64,000 nt of DNA from Mitsuaria sp. 7. Its GTDB lineage: Bacteria > Pseudomonadota > Gammaproteobacteria > Burkholderiales > Burkholderiaceae_C. Below are positions 25,360-34,945 of this stretch, one piece after another. The notes beneath the pieces were generated by a model, which was not told where the DNA came from, searched no databases, and saw only the letters and a program-made list of their open reading frames with translations. Position numbers and translations under genes: made by a program. The stretch covers positions 3,366,279 to 3,430,278 of the forward strand of contig NZ_CP011514.1 of assembly GCF_001653795.1 (NCBI RefSeq), in the 5' to 3' direction. The number at the start of each line of letters is the position of its first letter. Position 1 is the first letter of the stretch.

Positions 25360-27885
25360 GTGTCCACCCAACTCCCCCTTGCCTCTCCTGACCTCGACGC
25401 CTTGCGCGCGCTGCTGACGGCGCGCGGTCTGGCGCTGGCGGACCTGCTTGCCGGATTGTGGGAGGGTCCATGGCCGGCCTTCGTGCTGGACGCCAGGGGC
25501 CAGGTCTTGCTGACCAACGCGCGGCTGCAGGGGTTGATGGGCGCGATCTCCCTGAAAGGTGAGCGCCTGCTGCCCAGCGGCAAGGCGCAGGAGCTGCGCC
25601 TGGTCGACGACCAGGGTCGTGATCATCTGCTGCAGGCGTGGGTGCATCCGCTGGAGGGTGGACTGGGCGTAGCGCTGCTGCAGGACCACAGCACGGAGCT
25701 CGCGGCGCGGGAGCGCGCGGACCGGATGCAGTCCGAAATCGACCAGTGGCTGGACCTCAGCCCGCTGCCGGCGCTGATGCATGACGACCAGGGTCTGCTG
25801 CTGCGCTTCAACGGCGCGTTCGCGGCGCTGTGCCGGCGGCTGAGTCCGCAGATGCCGATCAGCCTGCATGAGCTGCCGCCGGAGTGGCGCGATCTGCTGC
25901 ACGCGAAGGCGCCGGAGTCGGGCCAGGAAACGCATCGCAACGCGCTGCTCGCGCCGCCGGGCGATCGCCGGCGCTGGATTCGCGTGCGTGCGCGTCGGCT
26001 GAGCGGGCCGTGGACGCGGCCGCGCACGCTGGTGATGCTCGAGGACCGCAGCGCGGAGCAAGACCTGGAACTCGCGCAGCAGCAGTTGCAGACGCTGATG
26101 GACACGGCCGGCGTGGGGCTGGCGACCTTCCAGGCGGAAGGCGGCTGGTCGCGGCCCGGCACGGGCGCACCGCCGCCGCCGCCGATCCCGGGCGACGAGG
26201 GCATGCGACCGGCGCCGGCGCTGCAGGGCGTCAACCGCGACATGGTCGAGCCCGAGTCGCGCGCCGAATACGAGAAGCTCCAGCAGGCGCTGAAGCAGGC
26301 GATGCCGACGGTGGCGCGCTACGCAGTCCGGCATCCCGAGCACGGGCTGCGCTGGCTGATGACACGCGTCGAAATCGGCCAGTTGGCTTCGGGCCAGAAG
26401 ACGACCTCGGTGCTGACCGTCGACATCACCGATCACCAGCAGGCGCAGGAGCGCAACGAGCTGCTGCAGCATTCGCTGAACCTGCAGACCGAGCGCGAGC
26501 GCGCGGTGCTCGACTCGGTGCTGGTCGGCATCGTGACGGTGGGCCGGCAGGGCATCGAGTGGATGAACCGCTCGGCGCGGCGGATGTTCGGCGGGGACCT
26601 GCCGGAATTCGCGGGGCAGCCGATCAGCAGCGTCGCGACCGAGGCGCCTGATCACCCGTTCCGCCAGACGCAGTATCTGGACGAGTTGCCCGAGGGTCAG
26701 GCCGAAACCTTCGAGTGCCGCGTCGTCGCGCGCGACGGGCGCGAGTTCTGGGTCGTCGGCAACGCGGTGGCGACGGTCGGTCCGGACAGCTCGCGCCAGC
26801 TCACCTACGCGCTGCTCGACATCGAGCGCCGCCGCCAGGCCGAGGCGCAGAGCCAGCAGGCGCAGGCCTCGCTGCACCGGATCATCGAAGCCGCGCCGAT
26901 CGCCATCAGCCTGCACGACGCGCGCACGCTGCAGGTGCGGCAGATCAACCAGGCCGCCGCGGCGCTGGCGGGTCGGCCTGAGGAGGAACTGCTGGGCGCC
27001 AGTCTGGAGGCGCTCTTCGGCAGCGGCGACGAGGCGGAGACCATCCGCTCGGACATGGAATTCGCGTTGCAGAGCAGCGAAGTGCTGCAGCGCGAGTACC
27101 GGCTGACGGTGCGAGGACAGGCGCGCATCTGGGACGCGCGGCTGCTGCATCTGGCGGGCGTCAACGACGCCAGCGGCGAACTGGAGCCGGAGCAGTTGCT
27201 GCTGGTCGCCACCGACGTGACGCAGCAGCGCGCGCAGGAGGCGGCGCGGCTGGAAGCGGCGATCGCGCAGCGCGAGCTGCTGGTGCGCGAGGTCCACCAC
27301 CGGATCAAGAACAACCTCCAGGGTGTGGCCGGACTGCTGCAGCAGATCGCGGCGCGACGGCCCGAAGTGCGGACGGTCATCAACGAGGCCGTCGGCCAGG
27401 TCCAGGCCATCGCGCAGGTCTACGGGCTGCAGGTCGGCATGTCCGGACCGCTGCGGCTGCGCAAGGTGGTCGAGGCGGTGATGGGCTCGGTGCAGCGCAT
27501 GTTCGGGCGGGAGATCCTGGTCGACATCGACGGCGCGATGGCCGAGCAGTCGCACCGCTGGGGCCTGCCCGAAGCCGAGGCGATCCCGATCGCGCTGACG
27601 CTCAACGAGCTGTTCACCAACGCGGTGAAGCACGGCGGCGAGACGCCGGTGCGCTGCGAACTGCGCTTCGATCCCGAGCAGGTGGTGCTGCGCATCGTCA
27701 ACAAGGGGAAGCTGCCGGAGGGCTTCGACCTCGCGCAGGTGCGCGGCGGCGTGTCGGGGCTGGGCCTGGTGCGCGCGCTGCTGCCGCGGCGCAGCGCGCT
27801 GCTCGGACTCACGCAGGACGGCGATCAGGTCGTCTGCGAGCTCAGCCTGTGGCCACCCGGCGTCCAACTGCTTGAGGCCCTATAA
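25360..27885 (+). CDS. Multi-PAS sensor histidine kinase, HisKA_2 type
   Basis: An 841-residue soluble sensor kinase with no membrane segment. Three or four PAS-like regions occupy residues ~25-620 (for example VLDSVLVGIVTVGRQGIEWMN and IIEAAPIAISLHDARTLQVRQIN). The HisKA_2 dimerisation box with phosphoacceptor His (646) reads REVHHRIKNNLQGVAGLLQ, followed by a HATPase_c domain (LNELFTNAVKHGG). Kinases of this family typically pair with ANTAR RNA-binding response regulators, and one lies at 29681-30307, now separated by hipBA. It starts at GTG 25360 with little visible ribosome-binding site. Confidence 0.87.
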   Translation: MSTQLPLASPDLDALRALLTARGLALADLLAGLWEGPWPAFVLDARGQVLLTNARLQGLMGAISLKGERLLPSGKAQELRLVDDQGRDHLLQAWVHPLEGGLGVALLQDHSTELAARERADRMQSEIDQWLDLSPLPALMHDDQGLLLRFNGAFAALCRRLSPQMPISLHELPPEWRDLLHAKAPESGQETHRNALLAPPGDRRRWIRVRARRLSGPWTRPRTLVMLEDRSAEQDLELAQQQLQTLMDTAGVGLATFQAEGGWSRPGTGAPPPPPIPGDEGMRPAPALQGVNRDMVEPESRAEYEKLQQALKQAMPTVARYAVRHPEHGLRWLMTRVEIGQLASGQKTTSVLTVDITDHQQAQERNELLQHSLNLQTERERAVLDSVLVGIVTVGRQGIEWMNRSARRMFGGDLPEFAGQPISSVATEAPDHPFRQTQYLDELPEGQAETFECRVVARDGREFWVVGNAVATVGPDSSRQLTYALLDIERRRQAEAQSQQAQASLHRIIEAAPIAISLHDARTLQVRQINQAAAALAGRPEEELLGASLEALFGSGDEAETIRSDMEFALQSSEVLQREYRLTVRGQARIWDARLLHLAGVNDASGELEPEQLLLVATDVTQQRAQEAARLEAAIAQRELLVREVHHRIKNNLQGVAGLLQQIAARRPEVRTVINEAVGQVQAIAQVYGLQVGMSGPLRLRKVVEAVMGSVQRMFGREILVDIDGAMAEQSHRWGLPEAEAIPIALTLNELFTNAVKHGGETPVRCELRFDPEQVVLRIVNKGKLPEGFDLAQVRGGVSGLGLVRALLPRRSALLGLTQDGDQVVCELSLWPPGVQLLEAL

Positions 27886-27898
27886 ATCCTTTATTAAG

Positions 27899-27910
27899 CC
27901 AATTAATTGG
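27899..27910. promoter_or_regulatory. Palindromic putative operator of hipBA
   Basis: A perfect 12-bp palindrome (CCAATTAATTGG) sits in a sharply AT-rich 56-bp gap before hipB, flanked by TTAA on both sides. HipB-type antitoxins autoregulate through palindromes in this position, so this is the likely operator and promoter region. That reading is inference from position and symmetry. Confidence 0.55.
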
Positions 27911-27941
27911 ACTTAATATCCATTGAATAGGTCGCTCGGCT

Positions 27942-28298
27942 ATGATTCCGCGAAAGAGTCATGCCGTGAGAACGCCTGCCAGACCCTATCCCGACGCACT
28001 CGTCGCACAAGCCAGCTCGCTTGGTGCGCGAGTCCGTGCCGCACGCACTCGTCGAGGGTGGCGTGTGGAAGACCTGGCCGCCCGGTCGGATCTGTCGACC
28101 AAGTCGATCGCAGCGATCGAGCGCGGCGACCTGGGCACTGGATTCGGCGCCTATCTCCGCGCACTTTGGGCGCTGGGACTCAACGAACAGCTTGATGTGG
28201 TCGCGGATGCGGGTCTGGACCACACCGGACTCACGCTCGAACTCGGCGCACATGGCCGACGCGTGCGTGTGAAGAAGGCTTCCGACAATGACTTCTAG
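27942..28298 (+). CDS. HipB-like XRE family antitoxin
   Basis: A 118-residue DNA-binding protein. The helix-turn-helix spans about residues 28-85: LGARVRAARTRRGWRVEDLAARSDLSTKSIAAIERG, an XRE/HipB pattern. It overlaps the downstream HipA gene by 11 bp, the standard antitoxin-first arrangement. It should neutralise HipA and repress the pair. The first codons are not certain; an alternative start inside the first 25 residues is possible. Confidence 0.83.
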   Translation: MIPRKSHAVRTPARPYPDALVAQASSLGARVRAARTRRGWRVEDLAARSDLSTKSIAAIERGDLGTGFGAYLRALWALGLNEQLDVVADAGLDHTGLTLELGAHGRRVRVKKASDNDF

Positions 28299-29577
28299 GT
28301 CTGTATTCGTCTGGTGCTTTCTCCCGGGAGACACCCAGCCGACGTTGTGCGGCCGGTTCACGCACGAGGTCGTCGCGAATGGCGCGGCTCAAGGGACGTT
28401 TGTCTACGGTCGTCGTTATCTGAAGCGAGCCGACGCCTTGCCGATCGATCCCATTGCCTTGCCCCTGAACGACATTCCAAAGACAACGACGGCACTCGGC
28501 GGATTCTTCGGTGTCCTTGCCGACGCGTCTCCGGACGACTGGGGTCGCCATGTCATCGATCGCGCCTACGGTCAGCAATCCTCGCCGATCGATTACCTGC
28601 TGAAGTCTCAACAGGATCATGTCGGTCATCTGGCGTTCAGTGAATCTTCCGACCAATTGCCCGCATGGCTCGATCCCTGGGATCGGTCCTGGCTTCAGGA
28701 TGCGTGCCTTGCCGTGTCGGCACTCGATTTCCATCGTCCGCTGCCGCCGGCGCTGGAGCGCCAGCTGTTGCCCAACACAGGCCTCGGCGGTGCGCGACCG
28801 AAGATCACGATCGCCGACGGCCATCAGCAATGGCTGGTGAAGTTCCCGTCGCGTCGCGATTCACCGGAAGTGCCGATGGCACGGCTGGAGGCTGCGGGAC
28901 TGACGCTCGCGAGTCGATGCGGCATCCGGACTGTTGTCCATGAAGTGGTCTCCATCGCCGATGCGGACGTACTGCTCGTGCGACGCTTCGATCGCACAGC
29001 GTGCGACGGCGGATGGACGCGCGATGCATTTCTCAGCGCGCGCACGCTGTTGTCCAACGGGGAAGCGGCCCAGCGCTACAGCTTCTTCGGCTCGTATCCC
29101 CGGCTTGCGCGCGAGCTGGGCCGGCTCTCCGTGCGCGGCACGGAAGACCGCCGCGAGCTTTTCCGGCGCATGGTGTTCAACGCCGTCATCGGCAACGGCG
29201 ACGATCACGATCGGAATCACGGCATGCTGGCGGACGAGGAGCGTCCCGATGCATTCCGTCTCGCACCCGCCTACGACATCGTCCCTGCGCTGCGGCCGCC
29301 CAAGATCCGGCAGCAGGCGTTGGGCGTCGGCGATCTCGGCGCGTGGTCCACGCGCGAGAACATGTTGTCCGCAGCGACGAGCTTCGACCTCGACGAGGCC
29401 AGCGCCGGCGCCGTCATCCACGAAGTCGAGGAGGCCGCCCTGGATCAATGGACGCAGAGTTGCCGCGACCATGGACTGTCTGCGGCATCGGTGTCTGCGC
29501 TCGCCCCTTGTGTACAGCGCATTCCCGACTCCCACCTCAAACGCGGCACGGCCGACGATCTGCGGGGTCACTTGTGA
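28288..29577 (+). CDS. HipA family serine/threonine-protein kinase toxin
   Basis: A 429-residue HipA. The N-terminal region carries the family hallmark (ADASPDDWGRHVIDR near residue 80). A KFPSRRD-type ATP-binding lysine region is at about residue 190, and the catalytic loop NAVIGNGDDHDRNHGML is near residue 305, followed by the LAPAYDIVPA metal-binding Asp. Family members phosphorylate targets such as glutamyl-tRNA synthetase and cause growth arrest or persistence. All key residues appear present. The gene pair interrupts a HisKA_2 kinase/ANTAR regulator pair. Confidence 0.88.
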   Translation: MTSRSVFVWCFLPGDTQPTLCGRFTHEVVANGAAQGTFVYGRRYLKRADALPIDPIALPLNDIPKTTTALGGFFGVLADASPDDWGRHVIDRAYGQQSSPIDYLLKSQQDHVGHLAFSESSDQLPAWLDPWDRSWLQDACLAVSALDFHRPLPPALERQLLPNTGLGGARPKITIADGHQQWLVKFPSRRDSPEVPMARLEAAGLTLASRCGIRTVVHEVVSIADADVLLVRRFDRTACDGGWTRDAFLSARTLLSNGEAAQRYSFFGSYPRLARELGRLSVRGTEDRRELFRRMVFNAVIGNGDDHDRNHGMLADEERPDAFRLAPAYDIVPALRPPKIRQQALGVGDLGAWSTRENMLSAATSFDLDEASAGAVIHEVEEAALDQWTQSCRDHGLSAASVSALAPCVQRIPDSHLKRGTADDLRGHL

Positions 29578-29680
29578 CCACCCGAAACCGGGGCCCGACC
29601 CCGGCAGACCCGTCCGCGGCATTTCGGTGACAATCTTGGGTCCCCCACCGGTTGGGGTTTGCCTTGGATGCGGGAGCAGC

Positions 29681-30307
29681 GTGAGCAGCGTGGATGGCGT
29701 GAACAAGGATGTGGGCGCGAGCGGCAAGGGCCGTATCCTGGTCGTGGACGACGACCGGCTGGTGCTCGCCACCCTGACGCACGGCCTCGCCCAGGCCGGC
29801 TACGAGGTGCTCGACGCCGACAACGGCGACGACGCGATCCTCATCGCCCGCCAGCACCGGCCCGACCTCGCGCTGCTCGACATCCGCATGGAAGGCATGA
29901 CCGGCTTCGACGTCGCCGGCTACCTGCGCGACTACCTGCAGCTGCCCTTCATGTTCCTCTCGGCCTTCGCCGACGAGGCCACCATCGCCAAGGTGAAGGA
30001 ACTCGGCGCCCTGGCCTACCTCGTCAAGCCGCTGGACATCCACCAGATCGTCCCCGCCGTCGAGGCCGCCTTCGCCAACCGTCCCGCCCGGACCGTCGCG
30101 GCGCCGCCCGCGCCGGCCATCGAGCCCAGCGCGTCACTGGAGGTCGTCGAGGCGATGGCCCTGGGCGTGCTGATGCACCGCTACTCGCTGACCCGCGCGC
30201 AGGCGCTGTCGCGGCTGGAACGCATGGCCGCGGAGCAGTCGATCGAGACCGGGGAACAGGCCCGACGCATCATCGAGGCCGTCGAGCAGCTCGCGCTCGG
30301 GAGCTGA
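29681..30307 (+). CDS. Response regulator with ANTAR RNA-binding domain
   Basis: A 208-residue regulator. The receiver domain (residues ~10-125) has the acidic patch ILVVDDDRL, phosphoacceptor D67 in LLDIRMEG and the lysine in YLVKPLD. The C-terminal ANTAR domain from about residue 155 shows AMALGVLMHRYSLTRAQALSRLERMA. ANTAR proteins bind hexaloop RNA hairpins and cause antitermination. The GTG 29681 start has GGGAG upstream. Its probable partner is the HisKA_2 kinase at 25360-27885. Confidence 0.88.
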   Translation: MSSVDGVNKDVGASGKGRILVVDDDRLVLATLTHGLAQAGYEVLDADNGDDAILIARQHRPDLALLDIRMEGMTGFDVAGYLRDYLQLPFMFLSAFADEATIAKVKELGALAYLVKPLDIHQIVPAVEAAFANRPARTVAAPPAPAIEPSASLEVVEAMALGVLMHRYSLTRAQALSRLERMAAEQSIETGEQARRIIEAVEQLALGS

Positions 30308-30315
30308 GCCGCCGC

Positions 30316-32034
30316 TCAGTTCGGCAAGGTGAAGTAGAACCGGGCGCCCTGCCCGATCTCCGACTCGGCCCAGATGTCGCCGCCGTGCCGGCGCACGATG
30401 CGCCGCGCCGAGGCCAGCCCCACGCCGGTGCCCTGGAAATCGCTCGCGCTGTGCAGCCGCTGGAACACGCCGAAGAGGCGGTCCGCGAAACGCATGTCGA
30501 AGCCCGCGCCGTTGTCGGTGACGACGAACACCCGTTCGCCCTGGCGCTGCTCGGACTCGAAGCGGATCTCGGCGTGATCGCGCTTGCCGCTGTACTTCCA
30601 GGCGTTGCCCAGCAGGTTTTCCAGCACCATGCGCAGCAGCGTCGGATCGCCCTGCACGCGCAGGCCCGATTGCACCTGGGCATCGACCGCTCTGGTCGGC
30701 GCGCCGCGGCGCAGTTCGTCCACCACCTGGGACGCCAGCAGCGACAGGTCCACCGTCTCGTGCCGCAGCGCCTGCGAGGAGAGGTGCGACAGCGCCAGCA
30801 GCGAGTCGATCATGCTGTGCATCCGCGTCGATGCGCCGAGCACCCGGTCGAGGTGGTCGTTGCCGGCGCGGTCCAGGAGCCGGCCGTAATCTTCCTTGAG
30901 GATGCGGGTGAAGCCCTCGACCACGCGCAGCGGGGCGCGCAGGTCGTGCGACACGGTGTAGCTGAACGAGGCCTGGTCCGCACGCGCCTGCTCCGCGGCC
31001 TGCATGGCCAGCGCCGCCGGCACGGTCTCGACCGCGCCCTGCGGCCACAGGCTCAGCAGCGTGCCGCCGCCGTGCGGCAGCGCCGTCAGGCACAGCCACC
31101 AGGCGCCGCACGCGCTGCCGGATTGCAGGTCGGGCTGCGCGAGCGCCTGGCGGAGTTCCTCCGGCAGGCGTTCCTCGCAGGCCCGCCAGAGCTGACCCCG
31201 CGCTTCCGAGCCGCCCATCATCTGCGAGGCGGCGTCGTTGAAATCGATCAGGCGCGTGGAAGCACCGGACCCGCCGCCGGCACTGTCACTCAGCAACCAG
31301 GCCGGCCCGGGCAGCGCTTGCAGCCAGTCCGTGGCGGACGTCGTGGAGGTCGCGACGGCCCCAGCCGCAGGACCCGAGAGCGCGAGATCCGGACTGCCCA
31401 TCGACGCCTCATCGAGCGCGCGTGCCGCGCCGAGATAACCGGCGAAGCGCCCCGCGGCGTCCATCGTCGCCTGCCCGCGCAGTTCCCACCGGCGGCCCTG
31501 ACCGTCGACCACGCGCACGCGTTCGAAGCTCTGTCCTGGCTCAATGAGGCCGCGCAAGTCGAGCGGTGCTGCGTCTGTCGGCGCATCGTCCGATCCGGCG
31601 ACGGAGGCCGTGACGGGCAACGGCTGGAAGCGTTCCCACAGCCGCTGCGTCACCGCGCCATTCATTCCCGTGCCGGCCCAGCTCGACGCGGGTGCGCCCT
31701 GCGGCGCCTGCCAGCGCACGAGGTGGTGCTGCGCATCGGTCTGCCAGAGCCAGTCCCCCTGCAACTGCGTCAGCGACAGCGCCTGCTGTCTGCTCTCCCG
31801 CAGCAGCTCGCCGAATTGCGCCCGCGCCAATCGCACCGCCAGGTGCCAGGTCAGCGCGGCCACGAAGATCATCAGCGCGGCGCCCGCCATCACGGCGGTC
31901 AGCACCAGGCCGGGGCCGGTGGGTTCCAGGTTGAGTGCCAGCAGCAGGAGCAGGACCACGACCGCCAGCCCCAAGGCCAGCGCGGCTCCCTTCCATGGCC
32001 GACGGCGCGCGGCGGCTTCCCCCAACCTGTTCAT
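30316..32034 (-). CDS. Membrane-bound sensor histidine kinase
   Basis: A 572-residue kinase. Two transmembrane helices lie near residues 17-37 and 43-66 with almost no periplasmic loop. PAS-like segments follow, then a HisKA box with the phospho-His at about residue 363 (FSYTVSHDLRAPLRVVEGF), and a HATPase_c domain with LLGNAWKYSG and DNGAGFDMRFADRLFGVFQRLH. The latter resembles the phytochrome-type kinases. It is convergent with the ANTAR regulator and divergent from the Hpt gene. The ATG 32034 start is preferred because the first helix follows at once. Confidence 0.87.
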   Translation of the reverse strand: MNRLGEAAARRRPWKGAALALGLAVVVLLLLLALNLEPTGPGLVLTAVMAGAALMIFVAALTWHLAVRLARAQFGELLRESRQQALSLTQLQGDWLWQTDAQHHLVRWQAPQGAPASSWAGTGMNGAVTQRLWERFQPLPVTASVAGSDDAPTDAAPLDLRGLIEPGQSFERVRVVDGQGRRWELRGQATMDAAGRFAGYLGAARALDEASMGSPDLALSGPAAGAVATSTTSATDWLQALPGPAWLLSDSAGGGSGASTRLIDFNDAASQMMGGSEARGQLWRACEERLPEELRQALAQPDLQSGSACGAWWLCLTALPHGGGTLLSLWPQGAVETVPAALAMQAAEQARADQASFSYTVSHDLRAPLRVVEGFTRILKEDYGRLLDRAGNDHLDRVLGASTRMHSMIDSLLALSHLSSQALRHETVDLSLLASQVVDELRRGAPTRAVDAQVQSGLRVQGDPTLLRMVLENLLGNAWKYSGKRDHAEIRFESEQRQGERVFVVTDNGAGFDMRFADRLFGVFQRLHSASDFQGTGVGLASARRIVRRHGGDIWAESEIGQGARFYFTLPN

Positions 32035-32266
32035 GCGGACCATTGTAGGCAGGCAACGGGTGGCCCCCGGGCCTCGAACACGGGGCGGGTCTCCCCGACA
32101 CTTCGCCTGCGGCGGCATGGATGCGACACCCACCCCGGGACTTACCCCGAGCGGCCTCTCCAAGAACACCTGAATTGACTGCTTTTTCGCGCGCTTGCAT
32201 CCTTGCGGTGAACGACAATGGTCTGCAACTCCGCGTGGAACCTTCCAGCGGCGCCATGATCAGAAG

Positions 32267-32674
32267 ATGTCACCAGACTACGCCACGACCATGCCCTCCC
32301 GGACGCAGCCCGAACCCGCCGTGCTGGACGACCAGGCGCTCGCGCGTCTGCGCGAGTTGGATCCGTCGGGCGTGAACCATCTGCTGGAGCGTGTCGTGGC
32401 CGCCTTCCTGAAATCGCTGGACCAGCAGGAGCAGGTGCTCGCCGCCGGCCGCGACGCGCCGCGCGACCTGAACGCGCTGCGCCATGTGGCGCACACCCTG
32501 AAGTCGGCCGCGGCCAGCCTGGGCGCCACCGTGCTGTCGCAGCGCTGCGCCGAGATCGAGGGCCTGGCCCGCGCCGGCCGCGAAGACGGCCTGGCCGACC
32601 TGGTCGGCACCGTGCTCGACGACATCGCCTCCGCCCGCCTGGCCATGCAGCAACTGGTGCAGCCCTCACGATGA
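32267..32674 (+). CDS. Hpt domain phosphotransfer protein
   Basis: A small (about 135-residue) histidine-containing phosphotransfer protein. The motif LRHVAHTLKSAAASLGA gives the phospho-His at about residue 76. The rest is a predicted four-helix bundle. It would pass phosphate between a kinase and a receiver. Its stop overlaps the ATG of the receiver-GGDEF-EAL gene (ATGA), and a kinase gene lies divergently upstream, so the three probably form one phosphorelay. The start codon is uncertain: ATG 32267 or ATG 32291. Confidence 0.82.
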   Translation: MSPDYATTMPSRTQPEPAVLDDQALARLRELDPSGVNHLLERVVAAFLKSLDQQEQVLAAGRDAPRDLNALRHVAHTLKSAAASLGATVLSQRCAEIEGLARAGREDGLADLVGTVLDDIASARLAMQQLVQPSR

Positions 32675-34878
32675 GCCGCGTCGTGAAGGAAGGTGAACTG
32701 TCCGAACGACCCCGCGTCCTGCTGGTGGACGACGACCCGGTCAACCTGATGCTGATCGAGGCCGCGCTGCAGGAGCACGGCTTCGACGTCACCGCGCTGA
32801 CCGGCGGGCTGCAGGCGCTGCAGCTGGTCACGCAATGGACGCCCGAGCTGATCGTGCTGGACGCGCTGATGCCGGAGCTCGACGGCTTCGAGACCTGCGA
32901 ACGGCTGCGCCACCTGCCCGGCTTCGAGAACGCCCCCATCCTGATGCTGACCGGCCTCGACGACGAGGCCTCGATCAACCGCGCCTACCAGGCCGGCGCG
33001 ACCGACTTCTTCGTCAAGTCCACCCAATGGCGGCTGCTGGCCGGCCGGCTGCGCTACATGCTGCGCAGCTCGCGCACACGCCAGGAGCTCGAGCGCAGCA
33101 AGTCCAAGCTGGCCCGCGCGCAAGACCTGGCCCGCATGGGCAGCTTCGAGTGGCAGACCGGCCACGGCTTCAAGCTGGCCAACGAGGCGCTGCGCGTCTT
33201 CGGACGCGGACCGATCGATCCGCTGGACTTCATCGGCGTCATGCGCATGGTGCCGCGCGAGGAGCGCCTGCTCTTCATGCGGCTGCTGCGCGACGTCGTC
33301 GCCCACAACTCGGTGCTGGTGACCGACCTGCCCTTCACGCTGCTGGACGGCCGCAAGCGCGTCATCCACATCGAGGCCGAGCCCGAGTTCAACGAACACG
33401 GCAACGCCTGCGGCTACACCGGCGTCATCCAGGACGTGACCGACCGCCGCATGGCGGAGGACCGCATCCGCGAGCTGGCCAACTTCGACGCGTTGACCGG
33501 CCTGCCGAACCGCCGCCAGCTGATGTGGCGCGCCGAGCGCGCCATCGAGGCCGGCCGTCGCATGGGCCACGAGGTCGGCCTGCTGCTGATCGACCTGGAC
33601 CGTTTCAAGGTCATCAACGACACCCTGGGCCACGCCGCCGGCGACGACCTGCTGATGGAAGTCGGCCGCCGCCTGCGCTCCTGCGTGCGCCACAGCGACC
33701 AGGTGATGGAAGGGATGCTGGAATCGGTCGGCACGCGCTCGCACCGCACGCTGGAGGCGGTGGGCCGCCTGGGCGGCGACGAGTTCGTCGCGCTGCTGCC
33801 CGAGGTCGGCGACGAGAGCGATGCCGAGCGCGTCGCCGAGCGCGTGCTGGAAGCCCTGCGCGAGCCCATCTTCATCGCCGGCCAGGAATGCTTCGTCACC
33901 GCGTCGGTGGGCATCTCGCTCTATCCGCGCGACGGCCTGACGATGGCCGACCTGCTGCGCAACGCCGACGTCGCGATGTACGCGGTCAAGAACCAGGGCC
34001 GCAACGCGTCGGCGCTGTACTCGCCGATGCTGGCGGGCCGCGGGCGCGAGAAGCTCGAACTCGAATCCGCGCTGCACAAGGCGATCGAGCGCGACGAGCT
34101 GGTGCTGCACTACCAGCCCAAGATCGACGTCCGCACCGCCCGCATGGTCGGCGCCGAGGCGCTGATGCGCTGGCGCCGCGGCAACACGCTGGTGCCGCCG
34201 GGGGACTTCATCCCGCTGGCCGAGGAGACCGGCCTGATCGTGCCGCTGTCCGAATGGGCGCTGCGCGAGGCCGCGCGCCAGGCCAAGGTCTGGCAACTGA
34301 ACTTCGGCTTCAGCGAATCGATCGCGGTGAACCTGCCCAACCGGCTGTTTGAGCGCTCGGACCTGGTCGAGCACATCCACCAGTTCGTCAGCCAGTGGGG
34401 CGTGCCGCACCGCGCGATCCAGCTCGAGATCACCGAAACGGGCCTGATGAAGGACCTGCAGAGCGTGATCCCGTCGCTGCACCGTCTCAACGAGGTGGGC
34501 GTCGAGATCTCGATCGACGACTTCGGCACCGGTTATTCGTCGCTGGCGTATCTGACGACGCTGCCGATCTCCGAAGTGAAGATCGACCGCAGCTTCGTCC
34601 GCGACCTGGGCATCACGCCGCAGAGCTCGGCGGTGGTCACCGCGATCATCGCGCTGGCGCGTTCGCTGGGCCTGCAGGTCATCGCCGAGGGCGTCGAGAC
34701 GCTGCGGCAGATGGAAGTGCTCAGACGCCTGGACTGCAGCCTGATGCAGGGTTTCCTGTTCAGCAAGCCGCTGCCGCCGGACGACCTGGAGCGCTGGCTC
34801 GCGCAGACCGTGCTGCCGCGCAAGGCCCCCTGGATCCTGCCGACGTCCGACGCCGGCGAAGACATTCCGACCCGCTGA
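32671..34878 (+). CDS. Receiver-PAS-GGDEF-EAL response regulator
   Basis: A 735-residue c-di-GMP enzyme. The receiver domain (residues ~14-130) has VLLVDDDPVN, the phosphoacceptor in IVLDALMPE, and a lysine in FFVKSTQ. A PAS-like region (residues ~150-260) contains LARMGSFEWQTG. The GGDEF motif is intact at residues 368-372. The EAL domain has E496-A-L and DDFGTGYSS near 616-624, so both synthesis and hydrolysis are plausible. It is translationally coupled to the Hpt gene upstream. A large insertion of about 20 residues lies within the GGDEF domain, before the motif (MLESVGTRSHRTLEA). Confidence 0.92.
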   Translation: MSRVVKEGELSERPRVLLVDDDPVNLMLIEAALQEHGFDVTALTGGLQALQLVTQWTPELIVLDALMPELDGFETCERLRHLPGFENAPILMLTGLDDEASINRAYQAGATDFFVKSTQWRLLAGRLRYMLRSSRTRQELERSKSKLARAQDLARMGSFEWQTGHGFKLANEALRVFGRGPIDPLDFIGVMRMVPREERLLFMRLLRDVVAHNSVLVTDLPFTLLDGRKRVIHIEAEPEFNEHGNACGYTGVIQDVTDRRMAEDRIRELANFDALTGLPNRRQLMWRAERAIEAGRRMGHEVGLLLIDLDRFKVINDTLGHAAGDDLLMEVGRRLRSCVRHSDQVMEGMLESVGTRSHRTLEAVGRLGGDEFVALLPEVGDESDAERVAERVLEALREPIFIAGQECFVTASVGISLYPRDGLTMADLLRNADVAMYAVKNQGRNASALYSPMLAGRGREKLELESALHKAIERDELVLHYQPKIDVRTARMVGAEALMRWRRGNTLVPPGDFIPLAEETGLIVPLSEWALREAARQAKVWQLNFGFSESIAVNLPNRLFERSDLVEHIHQFVSQWGVPHRAIQLEITETGLMKDLQSVIPSLHRLNEVGVEISIDDFGTGYSSLAYLTTLPISEVKIDRSFVRDLGITPQSSAVVTAIIALARSLGLQVIAEGVETLRQMEVLRRLDCSLMQGFLFSKPLPPDDLERWLAQTVLPRKAPWILPTSDAGEDIPTR

Positions 34879-34945
34879 GCCCGGTTCCGGCCGCGAGCGT
34901 CAGCGCCCTTCCCCGAATCACCGAGCTTCAACCGAGCTTTCACCG

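Noticed and set aside
29641..29660. Terminator after hipA (CCCCCACCGGTTGGGG)
   Set aside because: Stem of only about five pairs and a short T-run; not strong enough to call.
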